DNA of 64,000 nt from Tranquillimonas rosea (GTDB lineage: Bacteria > Pseudomonadota > Alphaproteobacteria > Rhodobacterales > Rhodobacteraceae). The DNA is taken from the NCBI RefSeq assembly GCF_900111315.1, contig NZ_FOGU01000005.1, positions 124,001 through 188,000 on the forward strand. The letters are read 5' to 3'. The translations under genes and the position numbers were made by a program. Of this stretch, positions 1-8,122 are shown one piece after another. Numbering within the stretch: the stretch's first letter is position 1; every line of letters begins with the position of its first letter. The notes beneath the pieces were generated by a model. It made no database searches and was not told the origin of the DNA. It worked only from the letters and a program-made list of their open reading frames with translations.

Positions 1-1010
1 CGGTCGGTGGCCGCCTCGAAGGCCGCGGCGGCCTCTTCGACGGGCCAGGCGCCGGTGATGGCGGGGCGCACGTCGATGTCGCGCCTGCCGATGGCCGCGA
101 CGGCCTCGGCGAACTCGCGGTCGAAGCGGAAGGTGCCGCGCAGCACGATCTCCTTGCCGACGAGGACGTTCAGCGGCACCTCGGTCGGGCCGGCGGACCC
201 GACCTGCACCAGCGTGCCACACGGGCGGAGACACTGGGCGGCCTGGGAAATTGCCGGCGCCGCGGCCGAGCACTCGAAGGCGACGTCGAAACGCCCCCGG
301 TCCGCGCGCCATGGGTCCAGCGCGTCAGGGGTCGTCGCCACGTTGACCATGTGATGCGCCCCAAGCCTGCGCGCCACGTCGAGCGGCGCATCGTGCAGAT
401 CCGTTGTCACGATCTCGGCCGCGCCCTGCGCCGCGGCGACGGCGGTACAGAGCGCCCCGATCGGCCCGGCCCCGGTCACGAGGACGCGCTTGCCGGCCAG
501 GTCTCCGGCGACCCGCGCGGCGTGCAGGCAGACCGCCAGGGGCTCGGCGCAGGCCGCCTCGGCGACCGAAACGTCGCCCGGCACCTTGTGGCACTGCGCC
601 GCGCCCACGGTCACGCGGTCGCGGAACAGGCCCTGCGCATGGGGCAGGTACATCGCCGAGCCGAGGAAGCGCATGTTGGCGCACTGGTTCGGCAGCCCCT
701 CGCGGCAGAAGAGGCAGTCACCGCAGGGATGGCTGGGATTCACCGCCACGAGGTCCCCGACGGCAAGTCCTTCGACCCCTTCACCCACAGCTATGACATG
801 GCCGGCGGCCTCGTGCCCCAGGATGATGGGTTCCCGCACGCGGATCGTGCCGATTCCGCCGTCGTGCCAATAGTGCAGGTCCGACCCGCAGATGCCCCCC
901 GCCCCGATGGCGACGGCGACCTCGTGCCGGGCCGGGGGCACCGGGGCCTCTGTCTCGATGCGCAGGTCGCCCTTGGCATGTAGGCGGCAGATGCGGATGG
1001 GGTCGGTCAT
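1..1010 (-). CDS. Zinc-dependent hexonate 5-dehydrogenase (L-idonate/L-gulonate type), 3' end cut by window
   Basis: Medium-chain zinc alcohol dehydrogenase, probably oxidising C5 of a hexonate with NAD(P). 336 residues are visible from the ATG at 1010; the C-terminus lies beyond the left edge. Visible: catalytic zinc Cys41 in GGICGSD and the GHE pair at 66-67; four structural-zinc cysteines at about 96, 99, 102 and 110; a Rossmann GAGPIG at 180-185. Family members act on L-idonate (IdnD) or L-gulonate. Because it follows a TRAP transporter by 16 bp and uxuA/uxuB lie across the divergent promoter, oxidation of L-gulonate to D-fructuronate is my preferred inference; substrate is not provable from sequence. 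It is missing from simple ORF calls because it has no stop inside the window. Confidence 0.85.
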   Translation of the reverse strand, partial: MTDPIRICRLHAKGDLRIETEAPVPPARHEVAVAIGAGGICGSDLHYWHDGGIGTIRVREPIILGHEAAGHVIAVGEGVEGLAVGDLVAVNPSHPCGDCLFCREGLPNQCANMRFLGSAMYLPHAQGLFRDRVTVGAAQCHKVPGDVSVAEAACAEPLAVCLHAARVAGDLAGKRVLVTGAGPIGALCTAVAAAQGAAEIVTTDLHDAPLDVARRLGAHHMVNVATTPDALDPWRADRGRFDVAFECSAAAPAISQAAQCLRPCGTLVQVGSAGPTEVPLNVLVGKEIVLRGTFRFDREFAEAVAAIGRRDIDVRPAITGAWPVEEAAAAFEAATD

Positions 1011-1026
1011 GGCGTCTCCGGTCGGA

Positions 1027-2304
1027 TCAGTTGGCCACCAGGCGCGGCAGCCAGGTCGACAGCGCGGGGATGTAGCTGACGGCGAGCAGCACGAGGATGT
1101 TGGTGGCGAGGAACGGCAGCACCGCGCGGACCACCGGCGCCAGCGGCAACCGGGCGATGCCGGCACAGACGAAGAGGCAGACACCCACCGGCGGCGTCGT
1201 CAGGCCGATCATCAGGTTCAGCACCGCGAAGGTCGCGAAGTGGATCGGGTCGATTCCGACGGAAAAGGCCAGCTGCTGCAGCGGCACGAACAGGATGATC
1301 AGCGCGGCGATCGTCTCCATGAACATGCCGACGAACAGCAGCAGCAGATTGATGATCAGGATGACGAAAATCGGGTTCTCCGAGATCGAGAGCACGCCGT
1401 CTGCGATCATCTGCGGAATCCGCTCGGACACGAGGATCCAGCCGAACACGTTGGCGAACCCCACCAGCGCGAGGATCCCCGCCGAGGCGACGGCGCTGTC
1501 GATGACGATCTTCGGCACCTGGCGCCAGGGCAGCTCGCGGTAGATCAGGCCGCCGACGAGCAGGGCATAGACGCTGGCGATGATCGCCGTCTCGGTCGGC
1601 GTGGCCAGACCCGAGAGCAGGCCGTAGATGATGAGGCCGGTCATCGCCAGCGCCCACGACGCCGAGCCGAACGCGCGGACCACCTCGCCCCAGCCCTGCC
1701 ATTCCTGCCGGGGGAAGTTGCGGCGCTTGGAGATCACATAGGCGGTCACCATCATGGCGAGGCCCATCAGCACGCCGGGGATCGCGCCGGCAACGAACAT
1801 CTGCCCCACCGAGATCCCGGCGAGCGAGCCGACGATGATCATCGGCACCGAGGGCGGAATGATCGGCCCCACGGTCGACGAGGCGGCGGTCACCGCGGCC
1901 GCGAAGTCGGCCGGATAGCCGGCCTTCTTCATGCCGGGGATCATCACGCCCCCGATCGAGGCGGCATCGGCCACCGCCGTCCCCGTGACGCCGCCGAACA
2001 GCATCGAGGCCGCGATGTTGGTCAGGCCCAGGCCGCCGCGCACCCAGCCCACGATGGCGGACGCGAACCGGATGATCCGCGTGGTGATGCCCCCGCGGTT
2101 CATCAGGTTGCCCGCCAGGATGAAGCCGGGGATCGACAGCAGGACGAACACGTCCATGCCGGCGTACATCTTCTGCGGAATGGCCACCGGGTTGAGCCCG
2201 GCGAACAGGATGTAGGCCAGCGACGAGAGGCCCAGTGTCACGGCGACGGGCACACCGATGATGAGTCCGGCGATGAAGACGCCGAATAGGATGGTCACGT
2301 CCAT
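1027..2304 (-). CDS. dctM: TRAP transporter large permease (DctM)
   Basis: Integral membrane permease of a tripartite ATP-independent periplasmic transporter, driving sodium- or proton-coupled uptake of an organic acid delivered by the periplasmic binding protein. 425 residues, the normal length for the family, hydrophobic throughout with about a dozen predicted helices and the conserved glycine-rich segments of DctM proteins (for example GGITTRIIRFA and VGPIIPPSVPM). It begins 4 bp after the small permease and is followed by the hexonate dehydrogenase. Context (uxuA, uxuB, dehydrogenase) suggests a sugar acid such as mannonate, gulonate, fructuronate or a hexuronate as cargo; this is inference. 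Confidence 0.95.
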   Translation of the reverse strand: MDVTILFGVFIAGLIIGVPVAVTLGLSSLAYILFAGLNPVAIPQKMYAGMDVFVLLSIPGFILAGNLMNRGGITTRIIRFASAIVGWVRGGLGLTNIAASMLFGGVTGTAVADAASIGGVMIPGMKKAGYPADFAAAVTAASSTVGPIIPPSVPMIIVGSLAGISVGQMFVAGAIPGVLMGLAMMVTAYVISKRRNFPRQEWQGWGEVVRAFGSASWALAMTGLIIYGLLSGLATPTETAIIASVYALLVGGLIYRELPWRQVPKIVIDSAVASAGILALVGFANVFGWILVSERIPQMIADGVLSISENPIFVILIINLLLLFVGMFMETIAALIILFVPLQQLAFSVGIDPIHFATFAVLNLMIGLTTPPVGVCLFVCAGIARLPLAPVVRAVLPFLATNILVLLAVSYIPALSTWLPRLVAN

Positions 2305-2308
2305 GCGG

Positions 2309-2821
2309 TCACTCTTCCGGATCGATGTTCAGGTGGGCGGGCCGGCCGTTGTCGGTCCCGGTGAGCATGCCGACGACGCGCAGGATGGCGAAGAACGCGA
2401 GAAGCGCGAGCATCAGGAACACGGTGAAGTGCACGTAGCTCATCTTCAGCCCCAGCGCCGGCGAGGTCTGGAAATTTCCGATCGTGGTAAAGCGCCACGC
2501 CATCGGCAGCAGGTAGAGTCCAAGCCCCGCGACCAGCAGCGCCGAGACGAGGCGGAGCGTCCAGGCGATCCTCTCGGGGAAGGCCTCGCAGACGACGTCG
2601 ACGTTCACGAGCTCGCCGGACTTAAGCGAGAGCCCCGCGCCGACCGCAGCGAGATAGAGCAGCGCGAAGCGCGTCAGCTCTTCGGTCCAGACCGGAGAGG
2701 CGCCGCTCAGGCGGCCCACCACCTGCACAAGGACCGCCGCGATCAGGACGAGAAAGGCGATCCCCACCACAGCGCGGAACAGCAGTGTCACGGCCGTCTC
2801 TAGCATCCGAAGCGTCTTCAT
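2309..2821 (-). CDS. dctQ: TRAP transporter small permease (DctQ)
   Basis: Small membrane subunit that pairs with DctM. 170 residues with four hydrophobic segments and the family pattern around VWTEELTRFALLYLAAVGAG. I chose the ATG at 2821 (protein begins MKTLRMLETAV), preceded by AAAGGT at a suitable distance; an in-frame upstream extension to 2887 would run through the hairpin between dctP and dctQ and looks non-coding. Four bases separate it from dctM, so the two permease subunits are probably translated together. Confidence 0.9.
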   Translation of the reverse strand: MKTLRMLETAVTLLFRAVVGIAFLVLIAAVLVQVVGRLSGASPVWTEELTRFALLYLAAVGAGLSLKSGELVNVDVVCEAFPERIAWTLRLVSALLVAGLGLYLLPMAWRFTTIGNFQTSPALGLKMSYVHFTVFLMLALLAFFAILRVVGMLTGTDNGRPAHLNIDPEE

Positions 2822-2854
2822 GGGGCGGACCTTTTCGTGCCTGGTGAAACTGAA

Positions 2855-2882
2855 GACCGCCGGCCCTGACGGGCCGACGGTC
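2855..2882 (-). terminator. Hairpin between dctP and dctQ, likely partial terminator/attenuator
   Basis: Inverted repeat GACCG-C-CGGCCC, loop TGAC, GGGCCG-A-CGGTC: eleven base pairs with one internal mismatch, followed in the minus-strand transcript by a mildly U-rich run. It sits in the 78-bp gap between the binding-protein gene and the permeases. In TRAP operons such a structure commonly keeps the binding protein more abundant than the permease; that role is inferred. Confidence 0.5.
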
Positions 2883-2899
2883 CTCACGGTATCAGCCGA

Positions 2900-3874
2900 T
2901 CACTCGGCCTGGCTTGCGAACAGCTGCTCGACCGTCGGGCGGATCTCGTCGGAGACGTTCGACAGGACCGCATCCCGCGCCTTTTCGGCGAAGGCCGCGT
3001 TGTCGACGTCGACGAAGGTCATGCCCTGCTCTTCGAGATAGGCACGGTCGTTTTCGAGGCTCTCGAGGAACAGCTCGCGCTCGTGCTCCTGGGCGATCTG
3101 CGCCGCTTCCTCGATCGCCGCGCGATCCTCTTCCGACAGATCGTTCCAGGTCTGCTCGGCGATGGTGAGGTAGATCCACGAGCGGACGTGATCGGTCATG
3201 TTCACGTGGCTCTGCACCTCGTCGAAGCTGGCCGAGCGGATCAGGGCGAGCGGGTTCTCCTGCGCGCCGATCGTGCCATTCTGCAGCGAGGTGAACACCT
3301 CGGAGAACGCCATCGGCGTCGGCTGGGCGCCAAGCGACGACCACACGTCCACGAAGAGCGGCACGTTCGGCACGCGCATCTTCAGGCCGTCCAGGTCTTC
3401 GGGCGTCTCGATCGCGCGGTTCGCCGTCAGCTCACGCGGGCCGCGGGCAAAGTAGGCGATGGGCCGGATCTGCGCCTGCTCGATGATCTGCTGCTCGATC
3501 TCGTCACCGATCTCGCCCGAGGCGACCTCGTCCATCTGCTCGAGCGAGTCGTAGGCATAGGGCACGGCCAGCAGCGCCGCCTTGGGCGCCCAGTTCTGCA
3601 GGCTCTCGCCCGTGATCGTCATGTCCACGGTGCCAAGCTGCATGCCGTTGATCAGGTCGATCTCCTTGCCGAGCGACTCGTTTGGGAACACCTCGACGGC
3701 GATGCGGCCGTCGGTCAGGCGCTCGACCTCTTCGGCGAACTTGACCGACGCCTGGTGCCACGAGTTCTCCTCGTTGGCGAGGTGACCGAGCTGCAGCGTA
3801 CGCTCCTGCGCGGCGAGCGGCCCCGATACGGCGGCCAGCGCCGCGGCGGTCACGATGGTCTTGAAGAACGTCAT
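2900..3874 (-). CDS. dctP: TRAP transporter substrate-binding protein (DctP family)
   Basis: Periplasmic solute-binding subunit. 324 residues with a clear Sec signal peptide (about residues 1-22, ending in GPLAAQ). The central region carries the family signatures GLKMRVPNVPLFVDVWSSLG, with the conserved arginine that salt-bridges a carboxylate ligand, and FSEVFTSLQNGTIGAQENPL. The start overlaps the stop of the upstream regulator by 4 bp (ATGA) and has a strong AGGGAGGAG ribosome site. Expression is presumably controlled by the adjacent GntR protein. Ligand likely an aldonate or uronate given the neighbours. Confidence 0.94.
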   Translation of the reverse strand: MTFFKTIVTAAALAAVSGPLAAQERTLQLGHLANEENSWHQASVKFAEEVERLTDGRIAVEVFPNESLGKEIDLINGMQLGTVDMTITGESLQNWAPKAALLAVPYAYDSLEQMDEVASGEIGDEIEQQIIEQAQIRPIAYFARGPRELTANRAIETPEDLDGLKMRVPNVPLFVDVWSSLGAQPTPMAFSEVFTSLQNGTIGAQENPLALIRSASFDEVQSHVNMTDHVRSWIYLTIAEQTWNDLSEEDRAAIEEAAQIAQEHERELFLESLENDRAYLEEQGMTFVDVDNAAFAEKARDAVLSNVSDEIRPTVEQLFASQAE

Positions 3875-4617
3875 ACGGTTTCTCCTCCCTTGAGTTTGAC
3901 AATCTGGTCCTCGGCGCCGTCTGTCGCGGCGTCGAAGAAGTCCGGGTTGGTGCGGACGATGTGCGGCAGGTCGCTCAGGACCTCCCGCAGGTGATGGCGC
4001 AGCGCCACCTCGGCGCCGTCGGCATCGCCCGCGGCGATGCCGTCCACGATGGCGGCATGCTGATCGATGAGCTTGCGCACCGGGAACTGACCCAGCGCGA
4101 GGAAGCGCACGCGATCCATCTGCGACTTGAGGCTCTGGACCTTGCGCCAGAGACCGCCCTTGCCGACGGCGTCCGCCATGGCACGGTGAAAGGCTTCGTC
4201 GGCGCGGATGAATTCGACCGGATCGGTGTCCGCGGCGCGGCGCTGCGCGTCGATCAGACCGCGGAACTCGTCCACGTGATCGGCCCCCTGCCCGTCCGCA
4301 AGCAGCCGCGTGATGTCGGCCTCGATCGACTCGCGGATGAACCGGGCGTCGCGCACGGCGGCCAGCCCGATGCGGCAGACCCGCGTGCCCCGCTGGGGCA
4401 GGATCGTCACGAGCCCCTCGTCGGAGAGGCGGATGAACGCCTCGCGCACCGGCTGACGGCTGACGCCGTATTGCGCGGCGATCTCGGATTCGGAGATTTT
4501 CTGATCGGGTTTCAGGTCGTTGCGGATGATGCGCTCACGCAGCGCCCGACGGACCTGTGGCCCGATGGGTGCGGTCTGGTCGACCTCGTGAATCGCAGTG
4601 TCCCGCTTTACGAGCAT
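3871..4617 (-). CDS. GntR/FadR-family transcriptional regulator (FCD domain)
   Basis: 248 residues. The N-terminal winged helix-turn-helix (about 18-82) contains ISESEIAAQYGVSRQPVREA and SDEGLV; the C-terminal half is an all-helical FCD ligand domain with a DEAFHRAM segment and later histidines that usually bind a metal and the effector. Start chosen at the ATG at 4617, preceded by AGGAGGA; a longer open frame continues upstream past 6000 but is the shadow of uxuA/uxuB. First gene of the TRAP operon, divergent from uxuA, so it probably represses both transcripts and responds to a hexonate or hexuronate intermediate. Confidence 0.92.
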   Translation of the reverse strand: MLVKRDTAIHEVDQTAPIGPQVRRALRERIIRNDLKPDQKISESEIAAQYGVSRQPVREAFIRLSDEGLVTILPQRGTRVCRIGLAAVRDARFIRESIEADITRLLADGQGADHVDEFRGLIDAQRRAADTDPVEFIRADEAFHRAMADAVGKGGLWRKVQSLKSQMDRVRFLALGQFPVRKLIDQHAAIVDGIAAGDADGAEVALRHHLREVLSDLPHIVRTNPDFFDAATDGAEDQIVKLKGGETV

Positions 4618-4640
4618 GATTCGATCCTCCTCCTGCAGGG

Positions 4641-4662
4641 TTGCTACCATACTGCCATACAA
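4641..4662. promoter_or_regulatory. Candidate GntR operator in the gntR-uxuA divergent promoter
   Basis: The 108-bp gap between the divergent starts holds the imperfect palindrome TTGCTACC...CATACAA, with an internal direct repeat CCATAC spaced by nine bases. It resembles FadR-type GntR operators and lies just upstream of the regulator's ribosome site. No clear -35/-10 pair could be assigned. Inference from position and symmetry only. Confidence 0.35.
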
Positions 4663-4725
4663 GTAGACAAGGTGGTGCATCCGACCAGATCGAGTCGGAC
4701 CGGCGAAAGCGAAGGGAGGACCGGA

Positions 4726-5937
4726 ATGCGCGAAACGTGGAGATGGTTTGGACCGAACGATCTCGTCGGGATCGACGACGTCTGCGAGGCGGGCGCAAAG
4801 GGCATCGTGACCGCCCTTCACCACGTGCCCACCGGCACCGTCTGGAGCCGTGACGAGATCGCCCGGCGCAAGGCCGAGATCGCGACGCGGCGGAACGGAC
4901 GCCCCTCGGGCCTGGCATGGGACGTGGTCGAAAGCCTGCCCGTCTCCGAGGACATCAAGACCGGCGGCGCGAACTGGCGCAGCCATGTCGACTCCTATGT
5001 CGACAGCCTGCGCAACATAGCCGCCGAAGGGATTCGGGTCGTCTGCTACAACTTCATGCCGGTCCTCGACTGGACCCGCACCGACCTCGCCTACGAGGTC
5101 GCGACCGGCGCGACCTGCATGCGGTTCGACCTTGCCGATTTCGCCGCGTTCGACCTCTACATTCTGGAACGCGCGGGCGCGGCCGACGAGTTCGACGCCG
5201 CCCTCCAGGCCGAGGCCCGCCGCCGCTTCGACGCCATGTCCGCCGACGACCGCGCGGCGTTGGCCCGCAACGTCGTCTTCGGCCTGCCGGGCGCGGCCGA
5301 GTCCTTCTCTCTCGAGGACGTGCGCGCCTGCCTGCGGGACTATGCCCAAGTCGGCGAGGATACGCTGCGCGCCAACCTCGTGGCCTTCCTCAAAGAGGTC
5401 GCGCCGGTCGCCGAGGAGCTCGGCATCCGCCTCTGCTGCCACCCGGACGACCCGCCGTTCCCGCTGCTGGGCCTGCCGCGGATCATGTCGACGCAGAACG
5501 ACTACGCCCGGATCATGGACGCTGTGCCCAGCAAGGCGTCGGGGATCACGCTCTGCACCGGCTCGCTCGGGGCGCGGGGGGACAACGACCTGCCGGGGAT
5601 GATCGACGCGCTCGGCGACCGCATCCATTTCCTGCACCTGCGCAACGTCAAGCGCGAGGATGGCACCGTCCCCGGCTCGTTCCACGAGGCCGAGCACCTG
5701 GGCGGCGACACCGACATGGTCGCCGTGGTCGCCGCAATCCTGCGCGAAGAGGCCCGCCGCCGCGGCGCCGGCCGCGCGGACGCCTCGATCCCGTTCCGCC
5801 CCGATCACGGGCAGGACATCCTCGACGACAAGTCGCGCAAGGCCCAGCCGGGATACCCCGCGATCGGCCGCCTCAGGGGTCTGGCCGAACTGCGCGGCGT
5901 GATCGCGGCGCTGTCCCACCGGGAGGCCGCCGAATGA
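4726..5937 (+). CDS. uxuA: Mannonate dehydratase
   Basis: Dehydrates D-mannonate to 2-keto-3-deoxy-D-gluconate in the cytoplasm. 403 residues, close to the about 394 of E. coli UxuA. Begins MRETWRWFGPNDLV and shows the family motifs GAKGIVTALHHVPTG, CCHPDDPP, HLRNVKRE, EAEHLGGDTDM and PFRPDHGQDILDD, which supply the metal-binding His, Cys and Asp residues. ATG at 4726 is preceded by GAAGGGAGGA. Its stop overlaps the next start by 4 bp (ATGA), so it is translationally coupled to the fructuronate reductase. Confidence 0.96.
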   Translation: MRETWRWFGPNDLVGIDDVCEAGAKGIVTALHHVPTGTVWSRDEIARRKAEIATRRNGRPSGLAWDVVESLPVSEDIKTGGANWRSHVDSYVDSLRNIAAEGIRVVCYNFMPVLDWTRTDLAYEVATGATCMRFDLADFAAFDLYILERAGAADEFDAALQAEARRRFDAMSADDRAALARNVVFGLPGAAESFSLEDVRACLRDYAQVGEDTLRANLVAFLKEVAPVAEELGIRLCCHPDDPPFPLLGLPRIMSTQNDYARIMDAVPSKASGITLCTGSLGARGDNDLPGMIDALGDRIHFLHLRNVKREDGTVPGSFHEAEHLGGDTDMVAVVAAILREEARRRGAGRADASIPFRPDHGQDILDDKSRKAQPGYPAIGRLRGLAELRGVIAALSHREAAE

Positions 5938-7403
5938 CCCGACTGTCTCGTATCGACCACCTGCCCGGTGATGTCCGCGTCCCGGCCTACGATCCCGCCG
6001 CGCATGGCGAGGGGATCGTGCACCTGGGCCTCGGCGCGTTCCACAAGGCCCACCAGGCGGTCTATTCCGACGACGCCCTCGCCGCCTCGGGTGGCGACTG
6101 GCGGATCGTCGGGGTGAGCCTGCGGTCAAGCGGTGCGGTGGACGAGCTGACGCCGCAGAACGGGCTCTACACCGTGATCGCGGCCGGCGCCGACTCGCAC
6201 GAGGTTCGGGTGATCGGCGCCCTGTCCCGCGCGCTGGCCCATGCCCACGGCGATGCCCCGGCCGTCAACGCGGCCCTCGCCGCGCCACAGACGCGGACCG
6301 TCACGGTCACCGTCACCGAAAAGGGCTATGGCCTGGACCGGGCCAGCGGCGGCGTCGACACCGCCCATCCCGCCATCGCGCACGACCTCGAACACCCGGA
6401 TGCGCCGGTCGGGGTCGCCGGGCTGATCCTGCGCGGGCTGAAACAGCGGCACGCGGCCGGCATCGCGCCCTTCACCGTGCTCTGCTGCGACAACCTGCCC
6501 GGCAACGGCAAGCTGCTGCGCGGCCTGATCCTCGACCTCGCGGCCCGCACCGCGCCCGAGCTGCGCGACTGGATCGCCGCCGAGGTCGCCTTTCCCTCGT
6601 CGATGGTCGACCGCATCACCCCCGCGCCGGGCCCCGACGTCCGCGAGGCGGCAGAGCGGGCGCTGGGGGCCGAGGACCACGCCGCGGTGCAGACCGAGGC
6701 CTTCAGCCAGTGGGTGATCGAGGACCGCTTTACCGGCGGGCGTCCCGAATGGGAGGCCGGCGGCGCGCTGTTCGTCACCGACGTCGCCCCTTACGAACGC
6801 ATGAAGCTGCGGATGCTGAACGGCACCCATTCCATGCTGGCCTATGCCGGCTTCCACTCGGGCAAGCGGTATGTCCGCGACGTGATGCGCGACGCGGACC
6901 TCGCCGCGCTGGTGCGGCGCCACCTCTCCGCCGCTGCTGCCACGCTCGACCCGCTGCCGGGGATCGACTTCGAGGCTTACGCCGCCGAGCTGGCCGCGCG
7001 GTTCGAGAACCCGAACCTTGCGCACCAGACCTACCAGATCGCCATGGACGGAACCGAGAAGGTGCCCCAGCGCCTCTTCGCCCCGGCGCTGGACGCGCTC
7101 GAGCGGGGCCAGCCGACGCGCCCCTTCGCCTTCGCCGTCGCGGCATGGCTTCGGCACTGCCTGGCCCGGAAGGATGACGGCGAGGTCTACGAGCTGCAGG
7201 ATCCCCGCGCCGGCGAGATCGCCACGCGGCTCTCGGCGCAGGAGGACGCGCCCGCGATCGTCGCCGCCATGTTCGACCTGCCGGGCCTGGTACCCGACGT
7301 CCTGCGCCAATCGGACCGGTTCCGGGACGAGGTTACGACCGTTCTGGACGCGATGCTGCAAGGGTCGGTGGCCGGGGCCGTCGCCCGCGAGGCCGCACTC
7401 TGA
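5934..7403 (+). CDS. uxuB: Fructuronate reductase (mannitol dehydrogenase family)
   Basis: Polyol-specific long-chain dehydrogenase, 489 residues. It interconverts D-fructuronate and D-mannonate with NADH; the assignment to fructuronate rather than mannitol or tagaturonate rests on the overlapping uxuA. Visible: N-terminal GIVHLGLGAFHKAHQA nucleotide-binding start, central VAFPSSMVDRITP, and the catalytic-lysine region LRMLNGTHSMLAYAGFHSGKRYV. Ends in front of a GC-rich hairpin and a convergent gene. With uxuA and the divergent dehydrogenase it makes a two- or three-step route into the Entner-Doudoroff intermediate KDG. Confidence 0.93.
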   Translation: MTRLSRIDHLPGDVRVPAYDPAAHGEGIVHLGLGAFHKAHQAVYSDDALAASGGDWRIVGVSLRSSGAVDELTPQNGLYTVIAAGADSHEVRVIGALSRALAHAHGDAPAVNAALAAPQTRTVTVTVTEKGYGLDRASGGVDTAHPAIAHDLEHPDAPVGVAGLILRGLKQRHAAGIAPFTVLCCDNLPGNGKLLRGLILDLAARTAPELRDWIAAEVAFPSSMVDRITPAPGPDVREAAERALGAEDHAAVQTEAFSQWVIEDRFTGGRPEWEAGGALFVTDVAPYERMKLRMLNGTHSMLAYAGFHSGKRYVRDVMRDADLAALVRRHLSAAAATLDPLPGIDFEAYAAELAARFENPNLAHQTYQIAMDGTEKVPQRLFAPALDALERGQPTRPFAFAVAAWLRHCLARKDDGEVYELQDPRAGEIATRLSAQEDAPAIVAAMFDLPGLVPDVLRQSDRFRDEVTTVLDAMLQGSVAGAVAREAAL

Positions 7404-7410
7404 CCGCCCG

Positions 7411-7428
7411 GCCGCCTCGTGGGGCGGC
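7411..7428. terminator. GC-rich hairpin between convergent uxuB and sulfotransferase gene
   Basis: GCCGCC, six-base loop, GGCGGC in the 28-bp gap between two converging genes. There is no T-tract, so it may help Rho-dependent termination or simply block read-through in both directions. Confidence 0.35.
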
Positions 7429-7431
7429 GCC

Positions 7432-8061
7432 TTACAGCAGGTGGCCGAAGGCGGCGTAGTCGTCGGCGTAGAACGCGCGCGCACGCTCGATCTGACGCTC
7501 GTTGAGATCCGCGCGGCTCATCTTCGGGCCGCCGGATTGCCGGTGCTGCAGGCTCAGCGTCCGGCCCGTGCGCTCTTCGAGCAGCGCCACGAGCCCCTCC
7601 AGCTGGTCGATGCGGAAGATATGGTCGTAGAACGACGCGTCGTGGCCGAGGAAATGCACCATCGGCTCGGAATGATGGCGCACGCTGCCGCTGGCCTCGC
7701 GGTAAAGCGACAGGTGATTGACGAAATGCCCAAGCGTCGGCCGCTTCTGCGCGCCGCGCTTGATGAATTGCGGCCCGATCCGCTCGAGCTCGCCATGATA
7801 CAGCACCCGGTTGGTATAGCACGAGATCAGCCGCTCCACCGGGTCGCGGATCACCGCCACGCAGAGGTTGTCGCGGGCATGCGCCGGCTTGAACGCCGAG
7901 GCCGGATAGACCTTGTGGATGTGCTGGCGCACGCCGCTGACGATGTGGCCGCGATAGGGTTCACCGTTCTCGATGTCGAAGAAGAGATGCTTGATCGACG
8001 TGCAGGCGCATTTCGGCACCGGGAAGTAGCTGACACCGATCTTGTCTACGATGATGGTCAT
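7432..8061 (-). CDS. Sulfotransferase family 2 protein
   Basis: Probable transferase moving sulfate from PAPS to a carbohydrate. 209 residues. The PAPS phosphosulfate loop is visible as FPVPKCACTSIK at 13-24 and the second PAPS site as VAVIRDPVERLISCYTN near 82-98. The N-terminus begins directly with the binding fold and no signal peptide, so it is cytoplasmic. It stands alone between uxuB and an RNA methyltransferase gene, with no glycosyltransferases nearby, so its acceptor is unknown. It follows its upstream neighbour by 61 bp and may share its transcript. Confidence 0.85.
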   Translation of the reverse strand: MTIIVDKIGVSYFPVPKCACTSIKHLFFDIENGEPYRGHIVSGVRQHIHKVYPASAFKPAHARDNLCVAVIRDPVERLISCYTNRVLYHGELERIGPQFIKRGAQKRPTLGHFVNHLSLYREASGSVRHHSEPMVHFLGHDASFYDHIFRIDQLEGLVALLEERTGRTLSLQHRQSGGPKMSRADLNERQIERARAFYADDYAAFGHLL

Positions 8062-8122
8062 GCGGGCCTCTGGCGTTGTGCCGCGGATGCGTCAGGGCGG
8101 GCGGCGGGACAGGCGTTGAGGG

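Noticed and set aside
892-2289. Long plus-strand open frame (465 codons) rich in Arg, His, Gln and Asp
   Set aside because: Antisense to idnD-like and dctM; composition is typical of the mirror frame of a GC-rich membrane protein gene, with no domain.
4618-6129. Upstream extension of the minus-strand GntR frame (open to 6129)
   Set aside because: Antisense to uxuA and uxuB; the GntR family N-terminus and AGGAGGA site fix the start at 4617.
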